From positions 62,001 to 126,000 of the forward strand of contig JAFZBE010000042.1 in NCBI GenBank assembly GCA_017561935.1: a stretch of DNA of 64,000 nucleotides, written 5' to 3'. Below the pieces are notes generated by a model, which saw only the letters and a list, made by a program, of their open reading frames with translations, searched no databases and was not told where the DNA came from. Position numbers and translations under genes: made by a program. Source of the DNA: Bacteroidales bacterium (GTDB lineage: Bacteria > Bacteroidota > Bacteroidia > Bacteroidales > UBA3663). Shown in pieces: positions 1 to 9,746 of this stretch (its first letter is position 1; each line of letters begins with the position of its first letter).

Positions 1-1
1 C

Positions 2-814
2 GATGCAATGGAACTCGATCCAACCATCTACAACGACCTCCTCTTCAGCAACCTGGGTATGACGGGTTATCCGCATTGCACGGTGAATCGTCAGAAGAAA
101 TATACAGGTGATCCAGCCAATATCCCATATTTCTACAATCAGGTGAAGAACGACACCAAGCCCAAGGCAGGCATCGTGCTGAGCGCAGAGTATGACGCTA
201 AGATCGACCAGATTGTCACTCATACCAGCACCCTCTTCACTTACGCTGAGACCGGTGCCGACTACCGCCAGCTCTACGTGATGATCGAGAACAACGTGCA
301 TGGTGAGGGTTATGGCTATTACCAGAGCAATTATTATTCGGGAGTCCCAGGTATGGGACAGTTCACCGATCTGGGCAGCACAGTGCCCGATTCGCTCATG
401 ACTTATCCCGACGTGGCACGAGCCATCTACGGCACCTTCTACGGCATCGAGGGCATCTATGCCACGAGCTTTCCAGCTGGCACGGTGGTTGACTATGACT
501 ATACGCTCGACAGTATTCCTGCTTCGATCCTCTTGCGTGAGAACTGCGAACTTGCTGTGCTGTTGCTCAACAAGAATGGCGTGATTGTGAATGCCGACAA
601 GGTGAAGCTTGGCGAGCTGAATGGTTTCAGTGGCATCGAGGAGGTGCACGCCGATGCACAACCTGACAAGGCTGAAGCTCAGCTTCTCTTTACCCTCGAC
701 GGAAAATGCCTCGGCTCGGCTTCCCTAGTGGGCCAGCTTTGCCAAGGCATCTATCTGAAGGTCGAGACGGGAGCCGACGGTGTGCGTCGCACCCGGAAGA
801 TCATTGTCCGATAA
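2..814 (+). CDS. Omp28-like secreted protein, C-terminal part (5' end outside window)
   Basis: The reading frame is open to the window edge, so the true start lies upstream and about 270 residues are visible. The early segment (GYPHCTVNR, then a paired-strand region and VARAIYGTFYGIEG) resembles the C-terminal half of Omp28-related outer membrane proteins of Bacteroidales; that assignment is from memory of the family. The last 60 residues (GIEEVHAD, LFTLDGKCLG, GIYLKVETG, RTRKIIVR) have the form of a type IX-like sorting tail, so cell-surface delivery is likely. Its 3' end overlaps the convergent metalloprotease gene by 14 bp. No enzymatic motif is seen. Confidence 0.6.
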   Translation, partial: DAMELDPTIYNDLLFSNLGMTGYPHCTVNRQKKYTGDPANIPYFYNQVKNDTKPKAGIVLSAEYDAKIDQIVTHTSTLFTYAETGADYRQLYVMIENNVHGEGYGYYQSNYYSGVPGMGQFTDLGSTVPDSLMTYPDVARAIYGTFYGIEGIYATSFPAGTVVDYDYTLDSIPASILLRENCELAVLLLNKNGVIVNADKVKLGELNGFSGIEEVHADAQPDKAEAQLLFTLDGKCLGSASLVGQLCQGIYLKVETGADGVRRTRKIIVR

Positions 815-3326
815 TCAACTTTTTCCCATTCTTTATATACAGCTGCCCTGCTCTGGGGTGGCTGATTTTTTCCCCCTGCAGGTTGTAGAGAATCGATCTG
901 TGAGAGGATACAGCCTCGTCGGCATGTAGCTCTTCGATGCCCATCGGAGGCATGGAGTGGAGCAGTTCGACCTGTATTTCGTTCGATTCGCTGGAATGAG
1001 ACCTGCCGTTCCAAGCGGTAACGGTGTAGCCGTAGCGATAGTCGGTGTCGAGGCCCTTCATGGTGTAGCTGGTCTCGGTGATGTCGGTAATCGTTTCGAC
1101 TGCCACGCGTTCGAAGGCGTAGTCGGCAGAAGCATCGTCGTAGGTATTGGTATCGGCAGGCGTTACGTCGATGATGATTGCATCGGGATATTCGGAGGTG
1201 GCATCGCCACGCTTGATGATGAGTTCGTCGATGTAGAGACGTTCCTTGTTGATCGAAAGGGTTACCTGGGTGGAATCGGTGCCACTATGGAAGACGTACA
1301 GGTAGTCCTTTTCAGTGGCCGAGACACGATGCTTGGCAGTGCATGGACCTGACGTGATGGTGAGAACGGGCTGCTTGCCATTGTAGCTGCGTGCCTTGAT
1401 GACGAGGGTGAAACGTCCGTTGCTGGGCGTCATGTCAAGAACTGGGGTGGTGATGGTGCCTGTGGTATTGGGGGCACCTACGCGCACCCATCCTCCAGCC
1501 TGACAGATGCGTTCGCCGGTCCAGCCTGGGGTCGAGGTGTATTCGTCCAAGATGGCGCTGAGTTCGGTGACGTCTGGAGCCTCGTAGCTGCCGGCGCTGA
1601 ACTTCTCGAAATCCTCGTAGAGCGATACCGGGCGTGTGTCGAGCGTGTCATACTGGAAGACGCTGAGCGAATAGGTGACGGCCTGGACGGCTTCGGACCA
1701 GTGGGCTGTGAAGGCGTTACTGTAGAGGTCGGTGGCCTCAAGGGCCGTGGGAGTACCCACCGATTCGGAGCGGAAGTCGAAGGTCACGATGCTGTCGTTG
1801 CCGAATTGGATGTTGGTGACATCGCGGTCGATCCACGCCCCGTCCCAAGTGATGGCTGCAGGGACGGAGTTGGCTGTGAAGACATTATTGCCGATGTCGA
1901 ACTGGGTGCGGCCGATGAGTGGATAAAGGTCGCGGTCGTCGGTGACGTACGAGCGATCGTTGTCAGCGGGCACGATGCAATAGCGCGGATGTTCGCCATC
2001 GTTGACGACGTTCTTCGTCCATGCTGCCTTGAGGTAATCGACATGAGTGATCATCATGCCTTGCGAGGGGATGAAGGAGTCCCATCCGATCTTAACGCGT
2101 GTTTCGAGTATGAAGAACTCGTCGGCATTGGGAGACTGAAGTTTGAAGGCTTGGTTGCTCATTTTGATATCTTCTAGACTGAGGCCGAGGGCAGGCTCCT
2201 TGATGTCATTGAGGTCCATCCAACCCAATGAATAACGCTCTAATGCACTGTATGAGGGTGGGGTGCGCGTCGAATCGTTATAGCAGCCATAGTCCATGAT
2301 ATCGTAGCGTCCGGTCAACATTTGGGTGCCATTGGTAGTGTTGTAATGGTCGGCAAGACCCATCACGTGGCCGAATTCGTGGCAGAAGGTGCCGATACCA
2401 CCAGGTTCGATACCCGTAGCCCCGTAGATTTCGCAAGTGCAAGCATAAGTGTTGATGATTTTTTCGTCGAGCGTGAGTTTTATGCCTGCATTCGAGAGCT
2501 CGTACTTGTGCGGCCAAATACAGTCACTGGAGGCACCATAGTTTTCGCCGTAGCCCGCATAAATCACAAAGACCATATCGACCTGGCCATCCTCGTCGTA
2601 GTCGTACTGAGAGAAGTCGATATCGAGATTAGTGTCGGCCTTTAGGCACGCATCGCGTATCATCTGTTCGGCACGCAGGTCATTGCCGTTGTAGTCATTG
2701 CTTCCATAATAGGCCATGGTCTGATTCAGTGAGACGGGTCCGACGACATCGAAGGTCGGATCGAACTGTCCCATCGACTGGTCCCTGAAGTAGTCGCCTG
2801 CCGAACCGCAGGAGGTGGCCAACGTGCAGCCGTCCTCGTTCATGATATGTTCGAAGTACTCTGCGTCGGTGCTGAACTTCACGTCGGTGAACTGTGCCAG
2901 GATGATAAGTCCGCGCACTTTTCCCCTGGTAGGGAAGGAGCCGATTTGCATGTCGCCGGGCTCGGTCGATGCCTGAGGAGCCTTTCGGCCAGCGGTAATT
3001 TCACACAACTCGAAGGCCGGATATCGGCTGAGGAACTGGATTTCGTCGGCGGTGCGCATCTCCACATCGTGAGCAGCGGGTGACGAAGCTAAGCAAGTAA
3101 CGCTTCCGTTAATGAGTCTGGCATAACGCAGCCAGCCTTCGTCGTCTTCCATGAGGGGATGTCCGTCGAGCGTGGTGATCAGGTGACAATGTTCGTCGCC
3201 TTGAAGCAAGATGTGGACAATCGTGCCATCGGGCTGTACGCGTTGCACCGTGCCACGATAGGCTGGAATAGCCTGGAGCGAAAGGAAGGACAGGAGGAGA
3301 ATAGAAATGGATAGAAGTCTGCGCAT
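801..3326 (-). CDS. Secreted M6-family metalloprotease with C-terminal sorting tail
   Basis: 841 residues with a signal peptide at 1-19. The zinc-binding sequence HEFGHVMGLADHY lies at about residues 317-329 and fits the HExxHxxGxxD/H signature of M6 (immune inhibitor A-like) peptidases; FVIYAGYGEN and WPHKY upstream are also typical of the family. A fibronectin-like and MAM-like adhesive region fills about residues 525-760. The last 40 residues (GIEELHAD, ILYNLQGEKI, GQLYIKNGKKLIIG) form a type IX type-A-like tail. Probably an extracellular protein-degrading enzyme. The gene diverges from the 1566-residue protein and its stop overlaps the convergent Omp28-like gene. Confidence 0.85.
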   Translation of the reverse strand: MRRLLSISILLLSFLSLQAIPAYRGTVQRVQPDGTIVHILLQGDEHCHLITTLDGHPLMEDDEGWLRYARLINGSVTCLASSPAAHDVEMRTADEIQFLSRYPAFELCEITAGRKAPQASTEPGDMQIGSFPTRGKVRGLIILAQFTDVKFSTDAEYFEHIMNEDGCTLATSCGSAGDYFRDQSMGQFDPTFDVVGPVSLNQTMAYYGSNDYNGNDLRAEQMIRDACLKADTNLDIDFSQYDYDEDGQVDMVFVIYAGYGENYGASSDCIWPHKYELSNAGIKLTLDEKIINTYACTCEIYGATGIEPGGIGTFCHEFGHVMGLADHYNTTNGTQMLTGRYDIMDYGCYNDSTRTPPSYSALERYSLGWMDLNDIKEPALGLSLEDIKMSNQAFKLQSPNADEFFILETRVKIGWDSFIPSQGMMITHVDYLKAAWTKNVVNDGEHPRYCIVPADNDRSYVTDDRDLYPLIGRTQFDIGNNVFTANSVPAAITWDGAWIDRDVTNIQFGNDSIVTFDFRSESVGTPTALEATDLYSNAFTAHWSEAVQAVTYSLSVFQYDTLDTRPVSLYEDFEKFSAGSYEAPDVTELSAILDEYTSTPGWTGERICQAGGWVRVGAPNTTGTITTPVLDMTPSNGRFTLVIKARSYNGKQPVLTITSGPCTAKHRVSATEKDYLYVFHSGTDSTQVTLSINKERLYIDELIIKRGDATSEYPDAIIIDVTPADTNTYDDASADYAFERVAVETITDITETSYTMKGLDTDYRYGYTVTAWNGRSHSSESNEIQVELLHSMPPMGIEELHADEAVSSHRSILYNLQGEKISHPRAGQLYIKNGKKLIIGQ

Positions 3327-3370
3327 CTGAGGTAATGTTGAATTGTGGATTGTGATTTATTATTTGGGTG

Positions 3371-3378
3371 CAAAGATA
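3371..3378 (-). promoter_or_regulatory. Possible -7 box for the M6 protease gene
   Basis: The minus strand reads TATCTTTG, a perfect Bacteroidetes -7 box (TAnnTTTG), 45 bp before the start codon. No convincing -33 TTTG lies at the usual distance, so this is weaker than the other promoters listed. Confidence 0.45.
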
Positions 3379-3484
3379 CGTAAAATCTTGGAGAAAAAGG
3401 TGGAAAATCGTACATTTTTTAGCATTTTAGGCATAGACAAACACTAACAAACTATATTTTGAGAATGAAAAAGGCGGGAAAGGG

Positions 3485-3514
3485 TTGAAGTTTTGAGAAA
3501 AATGCTTATATTTG
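3485..3514 (+). promoter_or_regulatory. Bacteroidetes-type promoter for the 1566-residue secreted protein
   Basis: TTG at 3485-3487, a 19-bp spacer, then TATATTTG at 3507-3514; the start codon is 47 bp downstream. Confidence 0.7.
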
Positions 3515-3561
3515 CGCTAGAATTTCGTCCTATACATTATTGAATTTTTAAACACAAGTTC

Positions 3562-6500
3562 ATGAAAAATTTCAAACACCTTTTCCTGGCATCTCTTCTC
3601 GCCGTGGCAACAACTTCGGTTTTTGCCCAGAATGAAGATGTGCCCACGGCTTATGGTTGGCTCGATTCCGACACATGGGCAGCACAGAACGGAGAGACCT
3701 CACGTCGAGGCCTTGCCTCCTTCCCGCTCAATGACCCGACTAACATCACTGTTAGCCGTGAGTTGACTTATGCAAATTCGCTCGGCAGTGCAGTCTTTCA
3801 TGATGGTCTGTGGTACTACATGGACTACACCCAGCAGAGTTATGGCTACGACTCCGGCACGCTGAACTCTCTCGATCCTGAGACAGGCGAGGTGACTCTC
3901 ATTGCTGATTATGGCGGTGTTCGTAGTGGTACCATCTATGCTTGCATGACCTGGAGTTATGCCGACCAGAAGATGTATGCCCTCAATGGGCTGAATAGTG
4001 GCACAGGTCTCGTCTCGATCGACCTTGAGACGGGCGAGGTGAAGAACGAATGTACGTTCGCGTTCGATGTCCCTGATACCGATTCCGGCACATCCTACAC
4101 TTCGAATATCCAGGCCCTCGGCATCAACTATGATGGCGACATCTATGGCCTTAGCTATTGGGGCAAGATCTACAAGATCAATCCGAATACTGGTGTATGC
4201 AGTTTCGTTGCCAAACTGAGCTACATCGGCGAGGTGACCAATTACTCGGGCACAGCCCTGCAGTATCCCAACACCAACTTCTTCTACGACGAGGATCGCG
4301 GACAGTGGTACATCCACATGTACACCTATCCCTATCCAAGTGCCGGCTACTCCATGCTGATGAAGGTGGATATCACCACGGGTGTCACTGAGGTTGTGGC
4401 CGAGAACAAGCTCGCTCCCCAGTTCCAAGGTCTTTACATCCCCTTCCAGATTGCTGAGGCTTCGGCCCCCAACAAGGTCATTGACCTTATGGTTACTCCA
4501 GGCGAGAATGGAGCCCTGCAGGCTACCGTGGAGTGGGACAACCCGACGACCACCTTCGGCCGTGGTGGCACACTCATCAGCATCGACTCTGTCGTTGTCT
4601 ATCGCGACGGCGAGGCTATCAAGACCTTCACTGGCGTGGCTCCCGGTGAGCATGTGAGCATGGTGGATGAAGTTCCCGAAAGCCGTTTCTACAGTTATCG
4701 TGTGCAGTGCTTCAACGAAGCAGGCCCAGGCGACCGCAAAGCTGTCAGCGCTTTCATCGGACACGATACCCCAACGGCTGTTGCCGACCTCACAGCTACT
4801 GTTGATGATAGCGCCGAGCACAAGATTACCGTTACTTGGACAGCTCCGACAACGGGCATCTATGGCGGCTGGATCGATGCCGAGAACCTCAGCTACCGCG
4901 TAGTACGTTCCGACGGCGTGACCCTCTACACCGACCTTCGTGAGACCACGTTCACCGATGCTCCAGCATCGCTTGCAAACTACAGCTACACAGTCACCGC
5001 CATCACACCCGACGGCGAGAGCGCACCAGCAATTTCCCCAGCCGCTATTGGTGGTCCAGCCATCATCTTGCCTCACACCTTCACGTTCACCACTGAGGAA
5101 TTCCCGCTTTGGACCGTCTATAACAATAATGGTGACCAGGTGGCTTGGCAGCCTACCGGACAATATACCTACAATGCTCTCTATCCTGGTGCTTATGTAG
5201 GCTATGATTACTATTATGGCTATATTGGTGCCGACTGGCTCATCTCGCCGGCTATCAAGTTTGAGGCTGGCAAGAACTACAAGCTCACCTTCGATGCACG
5301 TACCTACAGTAACGCTCCTGAATGCCTTGCCATCACCATGGGCAAGACCAGCGAGTGGCAAGCTCAGGATTCGATCGACCAGTTCGACTTCGCATCCACG
5401 GCACGCATTCAGCTTCGTACCAATCTGCCCGTTGTCGAAGAGGATGGTGAATACCATATCGGCTTCTATGCACGCAGCTTCTATCAGAACTGGCAGATCA
5501 GCATTGCCAATGCCGCCATCGAGGAGAATCATGATGGTTCACTCACCGGCACTGTGACCGATGTTACAACGGGTGCCATCATCCCCGCTGCCCTCGTGTC
5601 ACTTACGGCATCCGACGGCACACAGCAGCAGATCCTCACCGATCCGACGACTGGCATCTATACCTTCCCATATGTTCCTTCGGGCACAGCAAGTGTTGTT
5701 GTTGAGCGTCTTGGCTACGAGAATGGTACTGGCGAGATAGTGATCACCGAACTGGAGCAGAGCACCCTCGACATCGCGATGGCCGCCCTGCCTACCTACA
5801 CCCTTTCGGGTACCGTCATCGATAAGGTAGGTGAGCCCGTTGCTGATGCACAGGTATCGCTCGAAGGCTACAACGAATATGTAGGACGCACCGATGCCGA
5901 TGGCAAGTTCAGTATCACAGGCATCATGGCAAGCGAGAACTACAACCTCACCATTACCAGCAATCGTCTGCAGCCTTATCAGGCCGTACAGCCCATGGTG
6001 GCCGACACCGACCTCGGCACCATTACCCTCGACGACAAGATTCTTGCGCCAGCACAGATCACTGCACGTCTCAACGAGGCTGGAGTGCCTGAAGTCTCTT
6101 GGAGCAATCCTGTCAACGACGACGTGACCTTGCGTTATGACGCCAACCTGCTCTATACTTCGTTCGGTACTTCGCAGTCATCGTCGTATGCTGTCTTCGG
6201 CAACGTCTTCCGTACCCCAGGTCTCTATCGTGGTGCACAGTTCTACCTTGCTGAGACAGGCCAGACCATCTACGGCTTGACCGTCTATGCCTTCGACCTT
6301 GATGAAAATGGCCAGCCTACGCCCAACATCCTCGGTTCGAGGTACGTGAGCGTAACCCAAGGTGCTTGGAACACCATGACCTTCAACGAGCCTATCGAGG
6401 CTCCACGTGGTGCTTACCTCTGCGTTGCCTACTACGGCTTCGTAGGTCTGGGTGCCAGTGAGGCCAACGACAGCTATCCGTTCGTCGAAGGTGTGAGCTG

Positions 6501-8262
6501 CTACACGGGTGACTACACTTCAGGGCAGTTCTTCTACATCGAGAACGCAGGCTATCGCTACAACTTCATGTTCCGCGCAACCGTCGCTCCATTCGATACC
6601 GAGGAGGCGGCTGCCGAGGCCAAGTTCCGTAGCACCGAACAGGATGAAAAGACCCTTTCGACCCTTTCGAACACTTCGAACACTTCAAACATTTCAGCCC
6701 TCGAGTGTCATAAACTCATCAAGGTCATCAGCCCTGTTGAGCCTGCAGTGAAGCGCAATGCTATCGGCGACCGCACCTGGTTCGACCTCTATCGTCTCAC
6801 TCCAACCACCGTTGGTCAGCCAGAGACCTGGACACAGCTACTCGACAGCGTCAAGGCTCGCACCTACACTGACGAAGGTATCGCTGAGCTCCCGATGGGC
6901 ACCTACGAATATGCCGTTCGTTGCCACTACACCGACGGACTGACCAGCAGCTTTGTGCTGAGTGACAGCATCGGCTGGAAGATGCACACCAAGGTGACCG
7001 TGAAACTCACCACCAACACGCCGACCAACGAGGCTGAGGGTGCATGGGTACAAATCGTCTATGGCGGTGGCGTTCATGCCTATGGTGACTACGCCGACGC
7101 GAACGGGGAAGTTGTCTTCGAGAACGTATGGAAGGCCAACTACGACCTCTACGTGAACCTCAAGGGCTTCGGAACGCTCAGCGAGGTTGTGAAGCTTGAC
7201 GTCGAGGATGCCTATACCATCGAGCGTCAGCTCACTGAGACGCAGGTAACACCTTTCGGCCTCAAGATCATCAACGACGACGAGACCGACCTTGGCAACC
7301 GCCTGTTCATCTGGAACTTTGCTGACCAGCTGTTCGATGGCTTCGAGGATCATGAGGCATTTGCCATCAATTCGCCTGGTGAACTGGGCTGGCAGTATCT
7401 CGACTTCGACGATGCGAGCGAGGGTACCGGCTACTTCAACGACATGGAGTATCCGAACCGTGGCGGCGCATTCGCCTTCCAGGTATTCAACATCAGTCAG
7501 GCTGGCGGCAACGCAAGCGCCTACACCTACTATCTCTCGGCATACCAGGGCCAGCAGATGCTCACTTCCTGGGCCAACAGCACCGACCAGAACTGGCTCG
7601 TTTCACCACGTCTCTTCTTCGACGAGGACTTCAAGTTCGCATTCTATGCCAAGGGTTACGGCTACCAGACTGAGACCTTCATGGTAGGCTACACCACTTC
7701 GACCGACTGGACCGATACGGCCAGCTACCAGTGGCTTGAGTACGTGCCCGTCTATTCTTGGGAGATCGCGAGCGAGGAGTTCAAGGTGAACAGCTACTGG
7801 ACACGCTATGCCTTCGACATCCCTGCTGATGCCCAGTATGTCACCATCCGCCAGATTGATGGCAACTACATCCTGATGATTGACAATGTGGCCATCGGTC
7901 TGCCTGAGGGCTTCCCTGCTTCGGCTCCTCAGCGCAAGGCTCAGGGTAACCGTCGCGCTCCAAGCCTCGATGGCGCCTACAAGGTTTATCTCGATGGCGA
8001 GCTTGTAGAGCAGACCGACGACAAGCAGTACTTCTTCGAGGGGCTTGCTTCGGGTGAGCACACTGCTGGCGTCATCGCAAGCTACACTTCGGGCGACACC
8101 GAGATGAGCACCATCACCTTCAGCGTTGAGGGTCCGGACAACATCGAGACCATCAGCACCGAAAGTGTCGAAGCTCCTACCTACGACATTTACGGCCGCC
8201 GTATCGACGCTGCTAATGCCCGTGGCATCTTCATCCAGAAGGGTGAGAAGAAACTTAAATAA
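3562..8262 (+). CDS. Large secreted multidomain adhesin-like protein (choice-of-anchor J, Fn3, carboxypeptidase-regulatory-like domains)
   Basis: 1566 residues with a signal peptide at 1-22 (cleavage after VFAQ). Rough order: propeller-like repeats (30-300) with DPETGEV-type turns; two fibronectin III-like domains (302-500); a choice-of-anchor J/cleaved-adhesin domain (508-656, IGADWLISPAIKF); two carboxypeptidase-regulatory-like folds (660-735 and 748-820); a beta region (826-1010); a Ser/Thr/Asn linker (1031-1045); a third Fn3-like region; a second choice-of-anchor J domain (1257-1447, NWLVSPRLFF); and a type A sorting tail (YDIYGRRI, GIFIQKGEKKLK) at the end. Likely exported by type IX secretion and displayed on the surface, possibly for adhesion. 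No catalytic residues were recognised. It has its own promoter and a downstream terminator. Confidence 0.8.
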   Translation: MKNFKHLFLASLLAVATTSVFAQNEDVPTAYGWLDSDTWAAQNGETSRRGLASFPLNDPTNITVSRELTYANSLGSAVFHDGLWYYMDYTQQSYGYDSGTLNSLDPETGEVTLIADYGGVRSGTIYACMTWSYADQKMYALNGLNSGTGLVSIDLETGEVKNECTFAFDVPDTDSGTSYTSNIQALGINYDGDIYGLSYWGKIYKINPNTGVCSFVAKLSYIGEVTNYSGTALQYPNTNFFYDEDRGQWYIHMYTYPYPSAGYSMLMKVDITTGVTEVVAENKLAPQFQGLYIPFQIAEASAPNKVIDLMVTPGENGALQATVEWDNPTTTFGRGGTLISIDSVVVYRDGEAIKTFTGVAPGEHVSMVDEVPESRFYSYRVQCFNEAGPGDRKAVSAFIGHDTPTAVADLTATVDDSAEHKITVTWTAPTTGIYGGWIDAENLSYRVVRSDGVTLYTDLRETTFTDAPASLANYSYTVTAITPDGESAPAISPAAIGGPAIILPHTFTFTTEEFPLWTVYNNNGDQVAWQPTGQYTYNALYPGAYVGYDYYYGYIGADWLISPAIKFEAGKNYKLTFDARTYSNAPECLAITMGKTSEWQAQDSIDQFDFASTARIQLRTNLPVVEEDGEYHIGFYARSFYQNWQISIANAAIEENHDGSLTGTVTDVTTGAIIPAALVSLTASDGTQQQILTDPTTGIYTFPYVPSGTASVVVERLGYENGTGEIVITELEQSTLDIAMAALPTYTLSGTVIDKVGEPVADAQVSLEGYNEYVGRTDADGKFSITGIMASENYNLTITSNRLQPYQAVQPMVADTDLGTITLDDKILAPAQITARLNEAGVPEVSWSNPVNDDVTLRYDANLLYTSFGTSQSSSYAVFGNVFRTPGLYRGAQFYLAETGQTIYGLTVYAFDLDENGQPTPNILGSRYVSVTQGAWNTMTFNEPIEAPRGAYLCVAYYGFVGLGASEANDSYPFVEGVSCYTGDYTSGQFFYIENAGYRYNFMFRATVAPFDTEEAAAEAKFRSTEQDEKTLSTLSNTSNTSNISALECHKLIKVISPVEPAVKRNAIGDRTWFDLYRLTPTTVGQPETWTQLLDSVKARTYTDEGIAELPMGTYEYAVRCHYTDGLTSSFVLSDSIGWKMHTKVTVKLTTNTPTNEAEGAWVQIVYGGGVHAYGDYADANGEVVFENVWKANYDLYVNLKGFGTLSEVVKLDVEDAYTIERQLTETQVTPFGLKIINDDETDLGNRLFIWNFADQLFDGFEDHEAFAINSPGELGWQYLDFDDASEGTGYFNDMEYPNRGGAFAFQVFNISQAGGNASAYTYYLSAYQGQQMLTSWANSTDQNWLVSPRLFFDEDFKFAFYAKGYGYQTETFMVGYTTSTDWTDTASYQWLEYVPVYSWEIASEEFKVNSYWTRYAFDIPADAQYVTIRQIDGNYILMIDNVAIGLPEGFPASAPQRKAQGNRRAPSLDGAYKVYLDGELVEQTDDKQYFFEGLASGEHTAGVIASYTSGDTEMSTITFSVEGPDNIETISTESVEAPTYDIYGRRIDAANARGIFIQKGEKKLK
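6652..6696 (+). repeat. In-frame 9-bp tandem repeat inside the adhesin-like gene
   Basis: Five 9-bp units (ACCCTTTCG twice, AACACTTCG, AACACTTCA, AACATTTCA) encode TLS TLS NTS NTS NIS, a short linker. The unit resembles intergenic repeats seen elsewhere in the window. Confidence 0.85.
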
Positions 8263-8309
8263 GATGAATCCCCGTTTTGGGGGAATCTGTCTGAACTAAC
8301 TGGCAAAAA

Positions 8310-8346
8310 GGTCCGCACGTCGTTGTGAGGTGCGGGCCTGATTTTT
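8310..8346 (+). terminator. Rho-independent terminator after the adhesin-like gene
   Basis: Nine-bp stem (8310-8318 with 8330-8338, one G-U pair), 11-nt loop, then five T residues from 8342. An A-run on the left side could make it bidirectional. Confidence 0.75.
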
Positions 8347-8429
8347 GCTTCGGATTTGGGGCAAAATTTGTCAGTTTGGTCAAAAATGCAGTCAAATTGT
8401 GCCGATAATTGAAAATTTCTTTCATAAAA

Positions 8430-8460
8430 TTGCAATACTCGGTTTTTCTGCGTATCTTTG
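8430..8460 (+). promoter_or_regulatory. Bacteroidetes-type promoter for the methyltransferase gene
   Basis: TTG at 8430-8432, 20-bp spacer, TATCTTTG at 8453-8460. It lies only 17 bp before the ATG at 8477, which fixes the start and rules out the longer upstream reading frame. Confidence 0.7.
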
Positions 8461-8476
8461 CCGCAAAAATTTGATA

Positions 8477-9250
8477 ATGCCAGTAAGAAGTATCACACGA
8501 GAGCAGTATTTCGACGAACTGTCGCGGACGAGCGAGAAGTACTTTGTCCCATACATCGAGCAACATTGCACCCTGGGCGAAGGGACGCGTGTGCTGGAGG
8601 TGGGTTGCGGCGTGGGCGGCAACCTGGCACCCATAGCAGCACGCGGTTGCGAGGTGACGGGTATCGATATCGACGCTAACAACATTGTGGCGGCCAAGGA
8701 GTGCTTCGATGCGAAGGGACTGAAGGGAAGCTTCGTTTGTCAGAACTTCTTCGAGATGGATGAGAGCGTGGCAGGGTTCGACGTGGTGGTGTGCCACGAC
8801 GTGATCGAGCATATCGCCGACAAGGAGAGCTTCCTGCGCAAGATGAAGCGCCTGGTGGGGCAGGATGGAATCGTATTCATGTCGTTCCCTGCCTGGCAGA
8901 TGCCTTTCGGCGGTCACCATCAGAACTGTCGCAGCCGCTTCGTCTCGCATTGCCCCTACATTCACCTGTTGCCCCGTGGCCTGTATCGTTGGGTCCTGCA
9001 GCGTGCGGGTGAGTCGGAGAGTACGGTGAACGAGTTGCTCGAGATCAAGGAGACGCGCACTCCCATCGAGCTCTTCGAGCGAGTGAGCAGGAAGGTGGAA
9101 TTTAAGATCCTTGACCGTTGCCTGTATTTCATCAACCCGCATTACGAGACGAAGTTCGGCCTTAAGCCACGTAGGCTCTGGTCATTCATCGCCCATATAC
9201 CTTGGGTACGCAATTTCTTCACCACTTCTTGTTTCTATATTATACACTGA
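8477..9250 (+). CDS. Class I SAM-dependent methyltransferase
   Basis: 257 residues from the ATG at 8477. A longer frame begins at 8345, but the promoter lies between the two. The SAM-binding motif I is clear (VLEVGCGVGG), followed by the acidic residue of motif II (GIDIDANN) and a post-motif FDVVVCHDVIEHI, which together define a Methyltransf_11/25-type Rossmann enzyme. The C-terminal 100 residues are basic and aromatic-rich, and the substrate cannot be told from sequence. The DUF1810 gene follows after 5 bp, so the two are probably co-transcribed. Cytoplasmic. Confidence 0.8.
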   Translation: MPVRSITREQYFDELSRTSEKYFVPYIEQHCTLGEGTRVLEVGCGVGGNLAPIAARGCEVTGIDIDANNIVAAKECFDAKGLKGSFVCQNFFEMDESVAGFDVVVCHDVIEHIADKESFLRKMKRLVGQDGIVFMSFPAWQMPFGGHHQNCRSRFVSHCPYIHLLPRGLYRWVLQRAGESESTVNELLEIKETRTPIELFERVSRKVEFKILDRCLYFINPHYETKFGLKPRRLWSFIAHIPWVRNFFTTSCFYIIH

Positions 9251-9255
9251 AAGAC

Positions 9256-9687
9256 ATGGAAGACAAGTTCAACTTGGAGCGATTCGTTGAAGCACAGGAC
9301 ACCGAGCCTCTTGGCGACTATCGGCAGGCGCTGGCAGAAATGCGTGCGGGGGAGAAACGGGGCCATTGGATCTGGTACATCTTCCCGCAGATGAGAGGCT
9401 TGGGACGTAGCCCTAATTCTGATTTCTTCGGTCTCAGTGGATTGGAAGAGGCGAAGGCCTATCTGGCACATGAGGTGTTGGGCCCTCGTCTTCGCGAGAT
9501 TACCGAAGCTGTGCTTGAGAACGAAGAAGAGCCCGTCGAGGTGCTGATGGGATGGGAGGTCGATGCCATGAAGCTGAAGTCATCGATGACTTTGTTTGAC
9601 GCAGCTTCGCCCAACGACATCTTCGGTGATGTGCTCGACACGTTCTTCGACGGGCAGCGTTGCCGGAAAACACTGTCGATGATCTAA
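9256..9687 (+). CDS. DUF1810 family protein
   Basis: 143 residues from the ATG at 9256; the frame continues upstream into the methyltransferase gene but this start gives the usual family length. The sequence has the DUF1810 hallmarks: an N-terminal NLERFVEAQ, then W-I-W-Y-I-F-P-Q near residue 35, GLGRSPNS, and a C-terminal MKLKSSMTLF followed by a Phe/Cys-rich end. The family is a small soluble fold of unknown biochemical role, sometimes misnamed calpastatin. It probably forms an operon with the methyltransferase. Confidence 0.85.
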   Translation: MEDKFNLERFVEAQDTEPLGDYRQALAEMRAGEKRGHWIWYIFPQMRGLGRSPNSDFFGLSGLEEAKAYLAHEVLGPRLREITEAVLENEEEPVEVLMGWEVDAMKLKSSMTLFDAASPNDIFGDVLDTFFDGQRCRKTLSMI

Positions 9688-9746
9688 GCACACACTGTCG
9701 ATGAATTGAAACCACACTTAACACACTATATAACATTTTTAACACT

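Noticed and set aside
3700-5532. 610-codon open frame antisense to the adhesin-like gene
   Set aside because: It lies wholly opposite a convincing secreted multidomain protein, has no recognisable domain and follows from codon bias of the sense strand.
9671-9704. 12-bp exact direct repeat (CACTGTCGATGA) around the DUF1810 stop codon
   Set aside because: Only two copies, no mobile-element features; probably a chance or slippage event.
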